A stretch of DNA of 64,000 nucleotides, from the NCBI RefSeq assembly GCF_009389715.1, contig NW_024067979.1, positions 143,501-207,500 on the forward strand, written 5' to 3'. The DNA is from Phoenix dactylifera. Lineage: Eukaryota; Streptophyta; Magnoliopsida; Arecales; Arecaceae. Position 1 is the first letter of the stretch. Every line of letters begins with the position of its first letter. The notes under the pieces are model-generated. The model saw only the letters and a list, made by a program, of their open reading frames with translations. It was not told where the DNA came from and did not search any database. This document shows, in pieces, positions 10,140 through 22,172 of the stretch. The translations under genes were made by a program, and so were the position numbers.

Positions 10140-11130
10140 TGCAAATAAGGCTATTTGTGACCAACATCCTTGTTTGTTACTGAATGATTGTCCTACACCG
10201 ACTAAATGCATATTTGGTCGTAGAAAATCAAAACCAAGTTGGCAGGGTGGAGGTAAAACGTTTGGCCACTAAAGTTTGGTCGCTGAAAATAAGGCTATTT
10301 GCGACCAACATTCTTGTTAGTTACTGAATAATTATCCTACACCAACTAAATGCATATTTGGTCACGGAAAAGCAATACCAAGTTGGCACGAGTCCAATAT
10401 TTCGCACGGGCGGGGGTAAAACTTTTGGCGACTAAATTTTAATCCTTAAAGGTTCACCTCCAGCGACTAAAAAAAAATTTAGTCCAGAAAAACTTTTACG
10501 AATGGCGCCTTTTTTCCATGACCAAACTTTTAACAGTGGAAGGTTTCCGTAAAACCGAACGATGTTGTACTAGCCCCTGTAAGATGCTAATTTCTAAGTT
10601 CAAAAAAAAAACTGCTTATTTTCAAATAGTGCCGTTTAACACCTTAATTCACTTAGGCATATCCTCATCTCTTCGGCTGAATCTCGATCCCACAACTTTT
10701 CTTCATACTTAAATTCTTTTTTATTTGTATTATTTTAATATAATTTTAAAAGCTCGAGCTCGGTGCTTGACTCCTTGTCAAATAAATATACGAATCGACA
10801 GGATACACGGCATGCGGACATGGGAATGGAAATCCGCTTAGAAATATATAGAATTCTTGGACATCCTACGGGCAAAATCTTTTTTTCATTAGCCCACCCG
10901 CACGATGGATCGAAAATCCGTTTAGAAATAATTTTGCATACATCCTTGTTAGTTACTGAATGATTGTCCTACACCAACTAAATGCATATTTGATCGCGAA
11001 AAATCAAAACCAAATTAGCACAAGTCCAATATTTCGCGCAGGCTGGAGGTAAAATTTTTGGCGACTAATTTTTGGTCCCTAAAGGTTCACCTCCAGTGAC
11101 TAAAAAAAATTTAGTCCAGAAAAGTATGCA
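10140..11130. repeat. Subterminal repeats of the 7.5 kb CACTA
   Basis: A unit of about 200 bp with the landmarks TTACTGAATGATTGTCCTAC, TAAATGCATATTTG, CCAATATTTCGC and GGTTCACCTCCAG occurs from about 10150, 10300 and 10940. CACTA subterminal repeats of this sort are the known binding sites for TnpA-type proteins in the En/Spm family. Binding here is inference. Confidence 0.7.
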
Positions 11131-12390
11131 TGTAGAGGACGTCATGTGAGAAACCAAACAAACCTTAATTTTCTATTTCTCTATTCGGCTTTAACTCCTT
11201 GCCTTCGCCTGTTCGCCGTTCCCCTATCTAGAATCCCAAATCCCTCCCACTCGGTGCTAGCCAAGCCTTCTTCGCTTCCGAGTTCCTGCCCTATATCTGG
11301 AGAAGAGGAAGACCCTGTTCGGCTGCGGCGGAGGAACCTCTGGAGAAGACCCTGTTCGGCTGTCTGCGCGCCCACGAGTCTCTTCGGCGTCCCAAGGTAT
11401 GTCTCCTCCGGAATTTGTTTTAGCATAGGCCGGGAGGGCTTTTGTAAGAGGGTAACGAGGCCGGGCTTGAGGGAGAGGGAGAGGGAGAGGGAGAGGGAGA
11501 GGTGGGGGTCGTCGGGGGTTGTCGGAAGATTTGGAGGCGAGGCGGGAGAAGAAGAAACCCAGGAGGGCTTCTCCTCCTTCGCCGCCGCCGCAGCCACCGC
11601 GGAGGGCTTCTCCTCCTTCGCCAGGTTCATTTCGGTCAGCGCGGCAGGGAGAGGAGCGAGGAGGCGAAGGGGATTTGGGGCGAGGGCCTTTTCTTGGGCC
11701 GGCAGGGAGAGAGAGCGAGGAGGGATTTGGGGACAGTAGTTTTGTTTTGGGTGGAGAGAAAGAGAGGGGAGGGATTTGGTTGGCTTAATACACGTCTGAA
11801 GCCACTCTTATCTTTCATCCCTTCACTTTTTTGGTTTTGGTCTTGGTTTACCTTCCCTCACGTTACTTCTGATCCAGCTGGGCCATCGGGAAGAAAGATA
11901 GGGGGATTGGAGATGGACTTCTTAGAGGGTGGAGATTCTTTTAATTTTATCCTCTTTGTTTCTTCTCCTTTCTGTTTGGGTTGAATGGTTGTCGTGCTGT
12001 GATATAGCTTGGGTATCGAAGGAGAGATGGGAGATGGTGGGATGGGACTTCTTTTAAACTAATTATTTTTTCATGCTTTTATTCAAGGATTATATTAAAC
12101 TGAAGAGGCTTCTTGTCTATCTTTGTTAGATTCATGCATCTTTGTTGAAATAGTATACTTGACAGCTATCTATTTTCATATCATTTTTTTAACTATTTTA
12201 TACTTATTAAAATTTATTATTATTATTATAATTAAAAAAAGAAAAGGTCTCATTCACTGAATTTGTCTTAGGCCCCCAAATGTATTGGGTCGCCGGTGAT
12301 TTTTTGCTGCAACTTTTTTTTGCAGGATACAAAAATAAATTTATAAACTAATCAATCTAACTTGATGAAGTAATTTGTAGGTCAGTCAAA
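11131..12390 (+). other. GC-rich 5' region of the CACTA transposase gene
   Basis: A GC-rich block with a (GGGAGA)-type simple repeat at about 11468-11502 and a candidate splice donor CAAGGTATGT near 11395. It is followed by AT-rich sequence up to the transposase start at 12391. The open frames here overlap in several phases, show no domain and look compositional. Best read as promoter, untranslated leader and first intron of the transposase gene. Confidence 0.4.
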
Positions 12391-14775
12391 ATGGACAAGA
12401 ATTAGATGACAATAAAAAATAGAATGAAGAGTAAAGAGTATGGAGAAGGGGTGAAAGGAAATGATAAAAAATTTAGGCTCAGCAAATGATATTTGGTGTC
12501 CTTGTGTCGAGTGCATAAATGACAAAAAATAAAGCATTCAAGTTGTCAAGATTCATTTGATGTTGAAAAAAGTCTCGCCTTCTTACAAGACTTGGGTGCA
12601 ACATGGAGAATCTGTTCACGTGCATCAATCTTGTGTTTCAAATGATGCTAACTGTGACAATGGTGGAGGTGTTGAGGATAGAATGGCTGGGGATGGCACC
12701 GATGATAGGGATGAATTGTCTAATATGCTGGAAGCTGTTTACATGGGCACTTTCATGAATGACGATATTGACGAATTGCCTAATAACTTGGGGAGGGAGG
12801 ATGTACAGAAATTTGATAAGTTGTTCGATGATGCTCGACGACCCATTATCCTAGTTGCAAAATTTTTACAGTATTATCATTTGTTATTAAGATGCTTCAT
12901 ATTAAGGTGTACAACCAGTGGAGTAACTCCTCTTTTGACATGAACATGAAGGTATACAAGGAAATTCTACTGGAGTGTGATAAATCTGCTCCATGGACCC
13001 TTTATGAAGTCAAGAAATTTTTACGAGATTTAGGTTTGAGATATGTGCTAATTCAAGCATGCAAATATGATTGCGCTCTTTTTTGGAAGGAGAATGCGAA
13101 CCTGGAGAAATGCCCTATATGTGATGAGCCTAGATATAAACTGAATGATAGTAATGGTAAGAAGATTCCTCATAAAATTTTATGGTACTTTTTCCTGACA
13201 CCGAGATTGAAGCGCTTATTTTTGTCCCCAAAAATAGCTGTTGATATGAGATGGCACAAGGAGAAGCGAGTGGATGACAAAACATCAAGACATCCGGCTG
13301 ATGGGGAGGAATGGAGGAACTTTGATCGGCAACATCCTGAGTTTTTCAAGGATCCGCGGAATGTGAGGTTAGGGCTAGCCACCAATGGTTTCAATCCTTT
13401 TGAAAATATGAGCACATTGTACGGTATGTGGCCCGTTATCGTGATGCCTTATAATCTCCCACCTTGGAAGTGTATGAAAGAGCAATTTTGTATGCTGTCA
13501 TTGCTTATTCCCGAAAAATGGCTCCCGATAAAGAAATAGATGTTTACTTGAGGCTATTAATTGATGAGTTGAAAGAGCCTTGGAAGGATGGCGTGCAAAC
13601 TTATGATGCCTCTAGTAGAAGTACCTTTAGAATGCGTGCTGCTCTCATGTGGACCATTAATGACTTTCCTGCATATGGTAACATGTCTGGATGGCCAACA
13701 AAAGGTTACTTGGCTTGTCCCATTTGTAACGAAGATGCTACATCAAAATGTTTGAGGAGTAAGATTGGCTATATGGGTGCGAGGCGTTTCTTGCCTGAGA
13801 ACCACATATGGCAAAAGAACAAGCTCTTTAATGGTAAAAGTGAGGACATGTCAAGGCCACGAGAGTTCACAGGAGAAGAGATCTTGGAGCAAATTAATTC
13901 AGGGACATACAAGCTGTTGGGCAAGCATCCAAGCATTAATAAGAAAAGAAAAAGGGGAGAAGATGATGACACGATTTGGGCCAAGAAAAGTATTTTGTTT
14001 GATCTCCCTTATTGGAAAATACTCAAGCTGCGTCACAACTTGGATGTCATGTACATAGAAAAGAAACATTGCAGAAAATATTGTTGGGACAACTCGAGAG
14101 TATGTTTTTTTAAATTGCTTATTAAGGTTCAGCTATTGTATATTTAGTTGTTTTAGTCTTATATGTTACTTATACGTTACGGAATGTCGAATAGGGAAAA
14201 CAAGAACTACATACAAGGTGAGAGTGAAGTTGACATCACAAGCAGACAACGTAAAGAATTTTCCAAGTGGTTCAAAGATTACGTAAGCAAAATTAATTAA
14301 CATGTAGGCACCTTGAGTTATCCTTGTATTTGAAAGTGAAGTAACATATTATGTCACTTTTTTGTTATAGATGACTCAACTTCGAAACCAGCGATCACCG
14401 GAAGCTACTGATGAATTATGGTCATTGGCCAATGATCCTTCTCCGATAGTCAACATATATTCAGGGTGCTTTTGTAACGGTGTCCGATTCCATACCATCG
14501 AACGTGACAACCGCCGTAAAAGCCAGAATAGTGGGTTAGTTGTTGAAGGGGACCACGAAGGGCAACCGATTGACTTCTACGATTACTTGTGCAAAGTTTG
14601 GGAATTAACATATATGTTCGGACAACAAGTCGTTTTGTTTCATTGCGAATGGTTCGATACTAGAAGTAAAAAAACTTTCTGCATTGATGCACATTGCACT
14701 AGCATTGATACAAGAAGTGAACTTGTGCCGAGGCACCCTTTAGCAAATGCCGAGGCACCCCTTAGCAGATGCTGA
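12391..14775 (+). pseudogene. TNP2-like CACTA transposase, decayed
   Basis: The domain order matches plant CACTA TNP2 proteins. It starts MDKN with an in-frame stop at 12403. A transposase-associated zinc-ribbon region follows at about 12483-12620 (CPCVECIN, HGE). Next is the Transposase_21 core at about 12892-14080, with CPICDEPRY, MRWHKE, LYGMWPVIVMPYNLPPW, LMWTINDFPAYGNMSGW and CPICNEDA. The DUF4216-like C-terminal piece is at 14371-14720 (GVRFHTIERDNRR, NSGLVVEG). The core is split by frameshifts (for example about 13480 and 14060), and sequence between 14100 and 14371 is missing domain content. In life such a protein would bind and cut CACTA ends in the nucleus. Confidence 0.88.
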
Positions 14776-15029
14776 ACTTGTGCCCGTGATGGCTGCCCAA
14801 CCTACTCTGCTCCCCACCTTTTCTACCGAGCAAATCCACGAGCTTACAAGTCCACCTATTATTGCTAACAGCGTGGGTGAGAAAACTCATCTTTCTGAAT
14901 TTTGTTATTGCTAAGATACTCTTGGTAAAATGATGGCATTTCAGTGGTTTTGTGTTTTTTTTTGCATTCTCTTTGTCTATCACTAGCAGGTTTGTCTTAT
15001 GGCCTAAAGTATTTAAGTATTTTAGCAGG

Positions 15030-16756
15030 TTCATTATCAAAGCGCATGCGGGGTAAGACAGTTGGGAAAGAAATTGATAAGCTCATTGCCCAGAATGGCG
15101 GAGAAAAGCTTTCTGTTCTAGTACTTGATGAGTGGAATGCTTTATGTGGTATTAATGCCCCAAAGGTAGCCAATCTGTTAGGGGTGTTCTGTTAGGGGTG
15201 TATATTAGGAGAATGTGTCCAATTAAGGGCATACCGACGTGGCGGCATGTAGACGAGGCTACTCAATCTGCTATCATACAATCTGTCCTTGTAATTATTT
15301 ATTGCACAATATTTTTTTAGGTACTTGTACTAGTTGCATTGATCATACTACATAATGATTTTACTTATGTTTTTAGGACAAGTTCAAAATCTCGGATGAT
15401 TATCATGGCAATCTAGTAGCTCAGCAATCTATACACAGAAAATGCTACAATATTCACAGAAATTAGAGGCACAATATAAAATTGCATTACAAGCATCTTA
15501 AGAACGTCTTACATGTGAACCCTTATAGTCATCCATACGAACATGTGACTCAAGAGGATTGTGGCACCACTTAATTGACGATGTGTGGAAAAGCAAAGAA
15601 CACAAGGTAACTTACATATTTAGTGCTTCAGAGTTTATAAGTAAAATATTTGATCATAATGTTTTCTTTAGATTTTTAATTTTTATTTTTTTGAAGGTGA
15701 GATCAAAAGATGGCAAAAAGAATAGGAAAAAGCTTGAGTACAATCGTTGTTCAGGATCTCGATCATTTGTTGCAACAATGACTATACCGGTAATATATTT
15801 TTGAGTATGTACCGGCTATATTTTTAGTGAACTGCCTGTGAAACAGTCTATGGGATAATTTTGGCTATTGTAAAATAGACAATTTGCTGCAAGTAGATTT
15901 TTTATTCTAGTTTGCTGCAAGTATATTTTTAGAATCCTTTTATGCAAGTAGATCTGACAGTTATTCTAGTTTTCTTATTATGTAGTGGCTATATGCTAAT
16001 CTAAATTACACTTTGCAGCCGGAGTTTAATGGTTGTGAAAATCTTGAATTTTCAGAATTCTATAAGAAAACTCATACCAAGAAGAACAAAGAGTGGATTG
16101 ATCCTATTTGCGCCGTGAAACATGTAGGTATCTAAAATCTCAATAATCATTTAAATCAGTTTCTGCTTTTGCAAGATTATATACATTTAATTCTGTTGTT
16201 ACCTTTGTATTGACAATCAAAGATGTTGAGCTTGCGAGAAGAATCTTCCCAATCCAGTGTGCAATTAACATCAGAGGAGATGTCTAGGCAGGCACTTGGA
16301 AAAAGGAAGAGATACATTCTTGGATTTGGGGTTGGGCCGAAGCCCTCTTCATCTTCTTCCACACCTAGTCGTGTGTCACAAGTCCATGTTAGGGAGTTGC
16401 AGAAACTTAAAGCTAAGATAGAGGAGATGAAGATGGAGCATAAGGAGCTGCGGAGGCAATTGGAGCAAGAGAGGAGAGAGCGTGAGGAGGAAAGAAAAGA
16501 GCGAGAGGAAGAACAAAAGCAAATTGCACATCTTACAATTTTGGTGACAGAGTTCTTAAAGAAAAAGACTCAAACGCACAAGTTATCTATCCATCATGAT
16601 GGGGCCATATATTCAACTGGTAGTACAAATACTCGTTGGTATATATTCTCATTTATATTACGTAGGTTATTTAGAGATTTTGACCAAATTAAGCGAAATA
16701 TCATTGTGAACTTATACTTGAATTTTAGTTTATTATTTTTCACATGTGGTTATTGA
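15030..16756 (+). pseudogene. TnpA-like protein of the CACTA element, decayed
   Basis: Several exon-like blocks (RGKTVGKEIDKL at 15040, IPTWRHVDEA at 15230, PEFNGCENLEFSEFYKKTHT at 16019) resemble plant Transposase_24/TnpA proteins. They lead to a charged coiled coil at about 16385-16540, rich in E, K and R. The pieces lie in order on the plus strand with intron-like AT-rich gaps. An in-frame stop near 15571 and loss of continuity suggest it is broken. In En/Spm, TnpA binds the subterminal repeats to pair the ends; that role here is by family analogy. Confidence 0.65.
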
Positions 16757-17613
16757 TTGTGTATTCTTTTTTGCTTTCTCAAATACATGGTGGAGTTATG
16801 AGCATGTGAAATCTAGTTTTTTGGTACATGAATAGCTTTTGTTCAGATGATCATGGTGGAGTTGTCTACAAGCAGAATTCAGTTTTTGGTATAAGAATAT
16901 TTTTGTCTACATGATGGTTGTTTGGATGAATAGCAAGATCAGATATTTTGGGATTTTTAATTTACATTTTGATGTATTTGGTGATGATTATCACCTTAAC
17001 ATATGGTATGGATGAAACATTGTGATGTATGGTTAATAGGTATACTTGACTTTAGACTTATAGATGATGATATTTATAATGAATGATTATAGATTCTCCA
17101 ATATTGCGTATACTTCTATTTGGATGAGCAAATGTATTGTGTAATATGGATATTGGATAGGCTGTGTTGGTTGTACAGGATTTGGAACGAACCCAAAAAT
17201 AAATATTAAGCTTATAATTTGAATTGTTAATTAAATACAGGTTAATACTTTCTGCCACCAAAAAATGTTTGTTGCCAATGCATTCTAATACATTCTGCGA
17301 CAATACTATTGGTGGAGAAAGATAGACATTCAGTGACCATTTTTTGGTAGCGGAAGACACATTCCACGACCAACTATTTGGTCGACGTTTAAATTAGTGA
17401 TAACAGATTTGGTCGCTGAAAATTTTCTTCGGCAACCAAACGTTGGTCGTTGTTGGTGTACCTTAGGTGACCACACAATATTGGTCGCCAAAACCTTTCA
17501 GTGACTAAGGTTCAGCGACGAAGAGTATGCTAGTCGTGAAAAGGTTTCGGCGACCAAATATGGTTATTCGGTGACTAGAATCTTAGTCGCTGAATATGTA
17601 TTTTCTTGTAGTA

Positions 17614-18079
17614 TGACAGACCGTTATCAGTCACTATTTGTGACGGATTAGTGATAGACAAAAATTTGATTACCATGGTGTGAACTTAGTGACAGATTAA
17701 TGACAGACCGGTCACAGAATATACGGGTAAGATGGGCGCCAAAACTTCGCGACCACCGTAGTGACGGGGTATCTGTTACAAAACTGGTAACCGAAATTGC
17801 AACGAGACAGTGACAAATTCAGTCGTTACAAATATCATAACCTAAGTGTTTATAAATTTTTAAATATTATTTTTGGCAGTGACGGGTTATTGACAGAAAT
17901 TTCCGTCACCAAATTTAATTTTTAATTTCAAAAATATTAAAAATATTATTTTTGAGTAATTATAAATTTTAAAAAAAAGAGGAAAATTCAAAATGAAACT
18001 AAGTGTGCCCGCCGTCCTGCCCAAATCCCTTCGATAGCCCAAATCCCAATCGCTCTCCAAAAAATCCAAATCCCTTCTT
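17614..18079. other. Remnant of a second transposon around the CACTA
   Basis: Rich in TGACAG, GTGACGG and GTCAC motifs, which look like subterminal repeats of another CACTA family. The matching left piece may be CTATCAGAAAACATGCG at about 10056. If so, the 7.5 kb element inserted a few bases inside this older element. The right end of the older element was not found. The sequence from about 18005 is low-complexity and unassigned. Confidence 0.4.
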
Positions 18080-18713
18080 CTCATTCCCAAACCCACTTGC
18101 GTTACACCATGCTACCAGGCTCGGTACTCCACGGCTCAAGTTGCCAAATTGTGTGCCTCTATCGGGATCCAAAGGACGTGCTAGCTCCTGCTGGCACTTC
18201 AACAACAAGTTCATATTGGCGATGGCGAACCCGGTTCCATTTGCAAAGGTCTTTGAGTTGTTCTGCAAAGGTGCTTTTCTGTTTGGAGCGGTATGCGACC
18301 ACGCTCTCGAGTACTAGGAGGAGAGCTTGAGGAGGCCTGAGAAGGTGTTGTTCTTGAAGTATGAGGATATGATGGAAAAGCCAGCGGCGAACGTGAAGAG
18401 GTTGGTGGAGTTCTTAATTGGGGTGTCCCTTCTCCCCCGAGGAAGAGAATGAAGGGGTGGTGGAGGAAATTATAAGGTCCTGTAGCTGAGCAAACAGGAG
18501 GCGACGAAGGCTGAATTAGGCTAGAATCACCTTACTGTGACCCCTCAAACATTTGCAACATTCTTCAGAAAAGAAGAGGTGGGAGTTTGAAGGAATCATA
18601 TGATCAGTTTGGAGATGGCTCGAAAGTTGGACCATCTCATAGAGCAAAAGCTAAAGGGATCCGGTTTGACCCTTGGACGTGGGACTGATGGCTGCTGCCA
18701 CCACCGGTCGTAT
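18080..18713 (+). pseudogene. SOT pseudogene (C-terminal two thirds)
   Basis: Homologous to sulfotransferases from the histidine block to the C-terminus. Lesions: the one-base loss after RDPKDVL, shared with the fragment at 9788; a nonsense codon at 18315-18317 where other copies have Trp in LEYWEES; a frameshift near 18420; further changes before a damaged region IV (RKEEVGV). The PAPS-loop half is absent. It is followed by the standard 3' flank. Confidence 0.9.
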
Positions 18714-20099
18714 ACCCTGCTCATAACATACAATTGCAATCTGTGATGTATCTCAAGCGATTCATCTTTGGGAACTGTTTGCATGCTTAATCTTATATAC
18801 ATTATGTTTCATAATTGCAGTTTTATAATTCTTTGTTGTTTGATATTGAGGTTTCCTGCTTTTTCACTGTGGATGTATTTGGATGTACTCTGACACGGCA
18901 TTGTATAATGTCTTGTATTCTTTGAAATTACAAAGTAACATTTTGGATTAGTTGGTTTCCGATAGTAATAGAAGATTTTACAAAATCTTTCATATGGTGG
19001 AATTAGAAAATCTCACTTAAAGTTAAAATTTATATCTCTTATTTTCTCTTGCAATTTTTTTTTTGAGCTTCCTCCTTCTAGCAATAAAAAAAAAATCAAT
19101 TCTTTTATAATATTTTAAAACTTTTGAATTAAGGAGTAGACAAAATAATAATTATAAAATTTGTAATGTTTAAATATTATCTAAATCTTTTGGGTTTTTT
19201 TTGGCTGCTCGTCCTGCGGCTCATCATGACTTGTGAAGATAAGCAAAAGAATGTTTTACTTTTCTAGTTTATTAGGCTTTTCCCATTAAATATATTTTCG
19301 GAAGGGTAAAATATTATTGTAACAGGTAGGCTTTACCAAACCCAACTTGCAATATTTTTTTTTCTCCAATCCAAATTTTTTTAGTCGTCTATCGAAATAA
19401 CGTGTGATATTGGAACTTTGCATTTCATTCATTTTAGAAGGATTGATGGCACTCTATCGCTGTTCTGTCATCTCTGATCTCTCTCTCTCTATATATATAA
19501 TAACCACCAGTTGATTCGTGCGCGAAGTTCAACAAGGACATGCCACCTTTCGAAAAAACAAACAAAAAATGTTACATATAATGATGATGGATGACAACTA
19601 AAGTAGTACCATTATATATTTCGTTTTCCGCCTTCTTTTTTTTATCCTTAAGTCTGACATGTTTCTTCTGCTCTCGTTACAAAGAGGTCAAATCCATTAT
19701 CTGAATGAATTCAGCATGTATGGACCCGTTCAACTGGTTCCGATATGACCCTCGGAAATAGAAGGCATTTCGAATTGGATATTTTTTTAATTATTTCTGT
19801 TTCAATATGCAATTCTAGTAGAATTCCAAAATAATTTTTGTATCTGTTCAAATGTAGATATGAAGCTACAAAATTTTGCGGAATATGGATCCAATATCCA
19901 CATTAGACTTACGCGTGGTATATGGTTTATCAGTCTTGGTATCATATTTATTAATCCGTGAAGCGGGTCACCACCAATAATAACCAGGCATAGGGCTCGG
20001 CTCTACAAGTCCAGGAGGAGCCCCGCTTCCCGCGGTTACCTGCGACAGTATAGAGTACCTTCCAGGGCTACCAAGCCTCCATTTCCCGTGAGCTCGGTC
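18714..20099. repeat. SOT 3' flank followed by the upstream region of SOT copy 3
   Basis: No gene. Positions 18714-19515 are the shared 3' flank and 19515-19860 the shared upstream flank, as at 4857-6241 and 26341-32050. About 240 bp nearest the SOT start (19861-20099) has no obvious match in the other units and probably holds its own proximal promoter. I could not pick a convincing TATA box. Confidence 0.6.
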
Positions 20100-21152
20100 A
20101 TGGCCACGCCTTCTTCCGTAACTCCCAATAGCGGATTTGCCTTAGCGCCCGAGGAAGCAAAGCGAGAGGATGCTCCAAAACCTCCGAAAGAGTTCGATGA
20201 TCTCATCTCAACCCTGCCTCTAAACCAAGACTGGATACCCATCCGCCTCCGGAAATACCAAGACTTCTGGATCCCCGAGCACTCTCTTCCAGACGTCATG
20301 GCCATGCAACAAAACTTCCAGGCTCGCCCCGACGACCTCTTCGTGCTGAGCTACCCCAAGTCCGGCACTACCTGGCTCAAAGCGCTAGCCTTTGCCATCA
20401 TGACCCGAACCCGCTACTCCATGGCTGACCACCCTCTCCTCCGCTCCACCCCCCACGACTGCGTGGTCTTCATCGAGAGATTCTTCTCCGGCGGCAGGCC
20501 GTCCAAATTAGAGGCCATGCCTTCCCCAAGGATGCTTAGCAGCCACTTGCCATACCCTCTGCTACCGGATTCCATGAAAGGAGCCGGCGGCCGATTCTTG
20601 TACGTTTGCCGGGAACCCAAGGACGTGTTCGTCTCCCGGTGGCACTTCAACGACAAGATGAGGCCCGACTCCGTGGAGCCGATTCCATTCGGCAAAGCTT
20701 TCAACTTGTATTGCGATGGCGTCAGCCCCTACGGATCGATATGGGAGCACGCTCGCGGTTACTGGGAGGAGAGCTTGAGGAGGCCTGAGAAGGTGCTTTT
20801 CCTCAAGTACGAGGAGATGCTGGAGGAGCCGGCGGGGAGTGCGAAGAAGCTGGCGGAGTTCATGGGGTGCCCTTTCTCGCCGGAGGAAGAGAAGGAAGGG
20901 GTGGTCGAGGAGATTACAAGGCTCTGTAGTTTTGATAGTCTGAGCAAACTGGCCCGGTGCATGCCGCACAAGTTCAACACGAAGCTGCCGCTGCAGACTA
21001 CTTCATTCTTTAGGAAAGGAGAGGCAGGGGACTGGAGGAACCACATGAGCGAGGAGATGGCTCGGAGGTTGGACGCGGTAACCACGCAGAAGCTAGAGGG
21101 ATCTGGTCTGTTCTTCGGGATTAGTGCGGGCGTGGAAGCTAATGGAATGTGA
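20100..21152 (+). CDS. Cytosolic sulfotransferase (SOT copy 3)
   Basis: Single-exon frame of 350 codons. The ATG at 20100 (MATPSS...) is taken as the start; the frame is open slightly upstream but only from a GTG. It has the PAPS loop YPKSGTTWLKAL (85-96, Lys87), catalytic His149 in SSHLPY, the CREPKDVFVS block (Arg171, Ser179), and region IV RKGEAGDWRNHM (305-316). The usual Asp after that Arg is Glu here. Length and motif spacing are standard and no lesion is visible, so it is likely functional. It differs clearly from copies 1 and 2, especially at the N-terminus and around LARCMPHKFNTKL, so it may use a different acceptor; the substrate is unknown. Confidence 0.93.
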   Translation: MATPSSVTPNSGFALAPEEAKREDAPKPPKEFDDLISTLPLNQDWIPIRLRKYQDFWIPEHSLPDVMAMQQNFQARPDDLFVLSYPKSGTTWLKALAFAIMTRTRYSMADHPLLRSTPHDCVVFIERFFSGGRPSKLEAMPSPRMLSSHLPYPLLPDSMKGAGGRFLYVCREPKDVFVSRWHFNDKMRPDSVEPIPFGKAFNLYCDGVSPYGSIWEHARGYWEESLRRPEKVLFLKYEEMLEEPAGSAKKLAEFMGCPFSPEEEKEGVVEEITRLCSFDSLSKLARCMPHKFNTKLPLQTTSFFRKGEAGDWRNHMSEEMARRLDAVTTQKLEGSGLFFGISAGVEANGM

Positions 21153-21456
21153 TTTGCATTTTGATGTGTTTTACCTCTTCTAGTCTTGGTTGGAATTGTC
21201 CCCCCCATAATCACTTCATCTTGGAGTGCTTGGGTTAATAATTTTCTGGGTTAATCTCAATGTATTGCTGCCTTTTGCAATACTTAAATTTAATACTATG
21301 ATCTGCTATCAAGTGCTTGGTGTGATACTCAAGATTTTGGCTGAAAAGTTAGATATGTCCTCCTCCATTCTCCCCGGGTCTTCTATTTTTTTCCTTACTT
21401 TTTTTTATTTATTTCGATTTTTTTGTTCTAAATCATTTTGTAAGTATTCGTAAGTA
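21153..21456. other. 3' region of SOT copy 3
   Basis: AT-rich sequence after the stop codon that should contain the 3' untranslated region. From about 21380 it aligns with 8970 onward, which is where the duplicated TRIM-bearing block starts. No gene is visible. Confidence 0.5.
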
Positions 21457-21864
21457 TGTGTATTTTATTCTACATTAGCTATGTATTGGATAGATTTTAG
21501 ATACTTATATAAGAGCAAATAATCCAAATAATATCTTTTGACTGGCCATTTTTGATGAGTTTCAAAATTATGACAAATGATATCAGAGCAAATCTGTACC
21601 ATGGCCCATATAGGTCTATTTGAGCCGACAATGAATAGATCGTAGTGTCTGTGCTTAGATTTCTGGTTTTCGTAAATGAATTTGAATTCTTTGCCTGACG
21701 AAGATCCTAGGACTTAAACAGAAAAGTATTTGAGGATCATATGAATGTGCATTTGGTCTCATATCAGCTATATATTTGGTAGATCTTGGGCACTTATAAA
21801 AGGCCATGAAATCTACATATTACTATCTAGCTAGCCTTTTTGGATGAGGTTTAGTTTGTTATAT
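21457..21864 (+). mobile_element. TRIM-like miniature LTR element, second copy
   Basis: Terminal blocks at 21457-21575 and 21743-21864, with AATGATATCAGAGC (21576-21589) as a primer-binding-site-like sequence after the first. Structure and flanks match 9041-9478, so the two are products of segmental duplication rather than independent insertions. Confidence 0.5.
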
Positions 21865-21946
21865 ATTTTCTGTCTTAATTTTGTACCCCTAAGCTAAAGA
21901 CATTTTTAGCATGTGGGGAAAAGAGAGTATTTAAGCAAGATATATA

Positions 21947-22172
21947 GGACATATTTGGTTTGCAACCGTAATCAGATTAGAAACAAAATCTGAATGGATT
22001 GGAATGAGAATCGGAATGGCTATATCTCTCGGAGCTTTTTGTTCGTGACTGGATTCGGAATCGGAATGAGATTTGAATACTAGAAGCGGATAGGGATTGC
22101 GTTTTAAGGGATTGAAACATTTCCATTTTTCTCTAAAATCGAAATAGGATGGGACTCTCCCCAACCAAGCAG
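21947..22172. repeat. MITE-like repeat, second copy
   Basis: Opens ATTTGGTTTGCAACCG and closes CTCTCCCCAACCAAGC. It corresponds to 9564-9787, including the GAATCGGAATGAGATTTGAA block in the middle. Confidence 0.45.

Larger units (their letters stand above)
10081..17613 (+). mobile_element. CACTA (En/Spm) transposon, 7.5 kb
   Basis: The left end is CACTACAAGAAAATACA. The right end is TGTATTTTCTTGTAGTA, its inverted copy except for the last base. The flanking triplets are TAA (10078-10080) and TGA (17614-17616), a 3-bp target duplication with one mismatch. Subterminal regions are full of GGTCGC / CAGCGAC motifs. Inside are decayed genes for a TNP2-type transposase (12391-14775) and a TnpA-like protein (15030-16756), both plus strand. 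Stops and frameshifts in both mean the copy is non-functional in its own right. It sits inside remnants of another transposon (10053-10080 and 17614-about 18000). Confidence 0.9.

Noticed and set aside
11146-11990. Long overlapping frames on both strands in the GC-rich block
   Set aside because: Three phases are open at once over a GGGAGA-type simple repeat, with no domain. It fits an untranslated leader region of the CACTA transposase gene.
20088-20099. Upstream GTG as start of SOT copy 3
   Set aside because: The ATG at 20100 gives an N-terminus like the other copies; plant genes rarely start at GTG.
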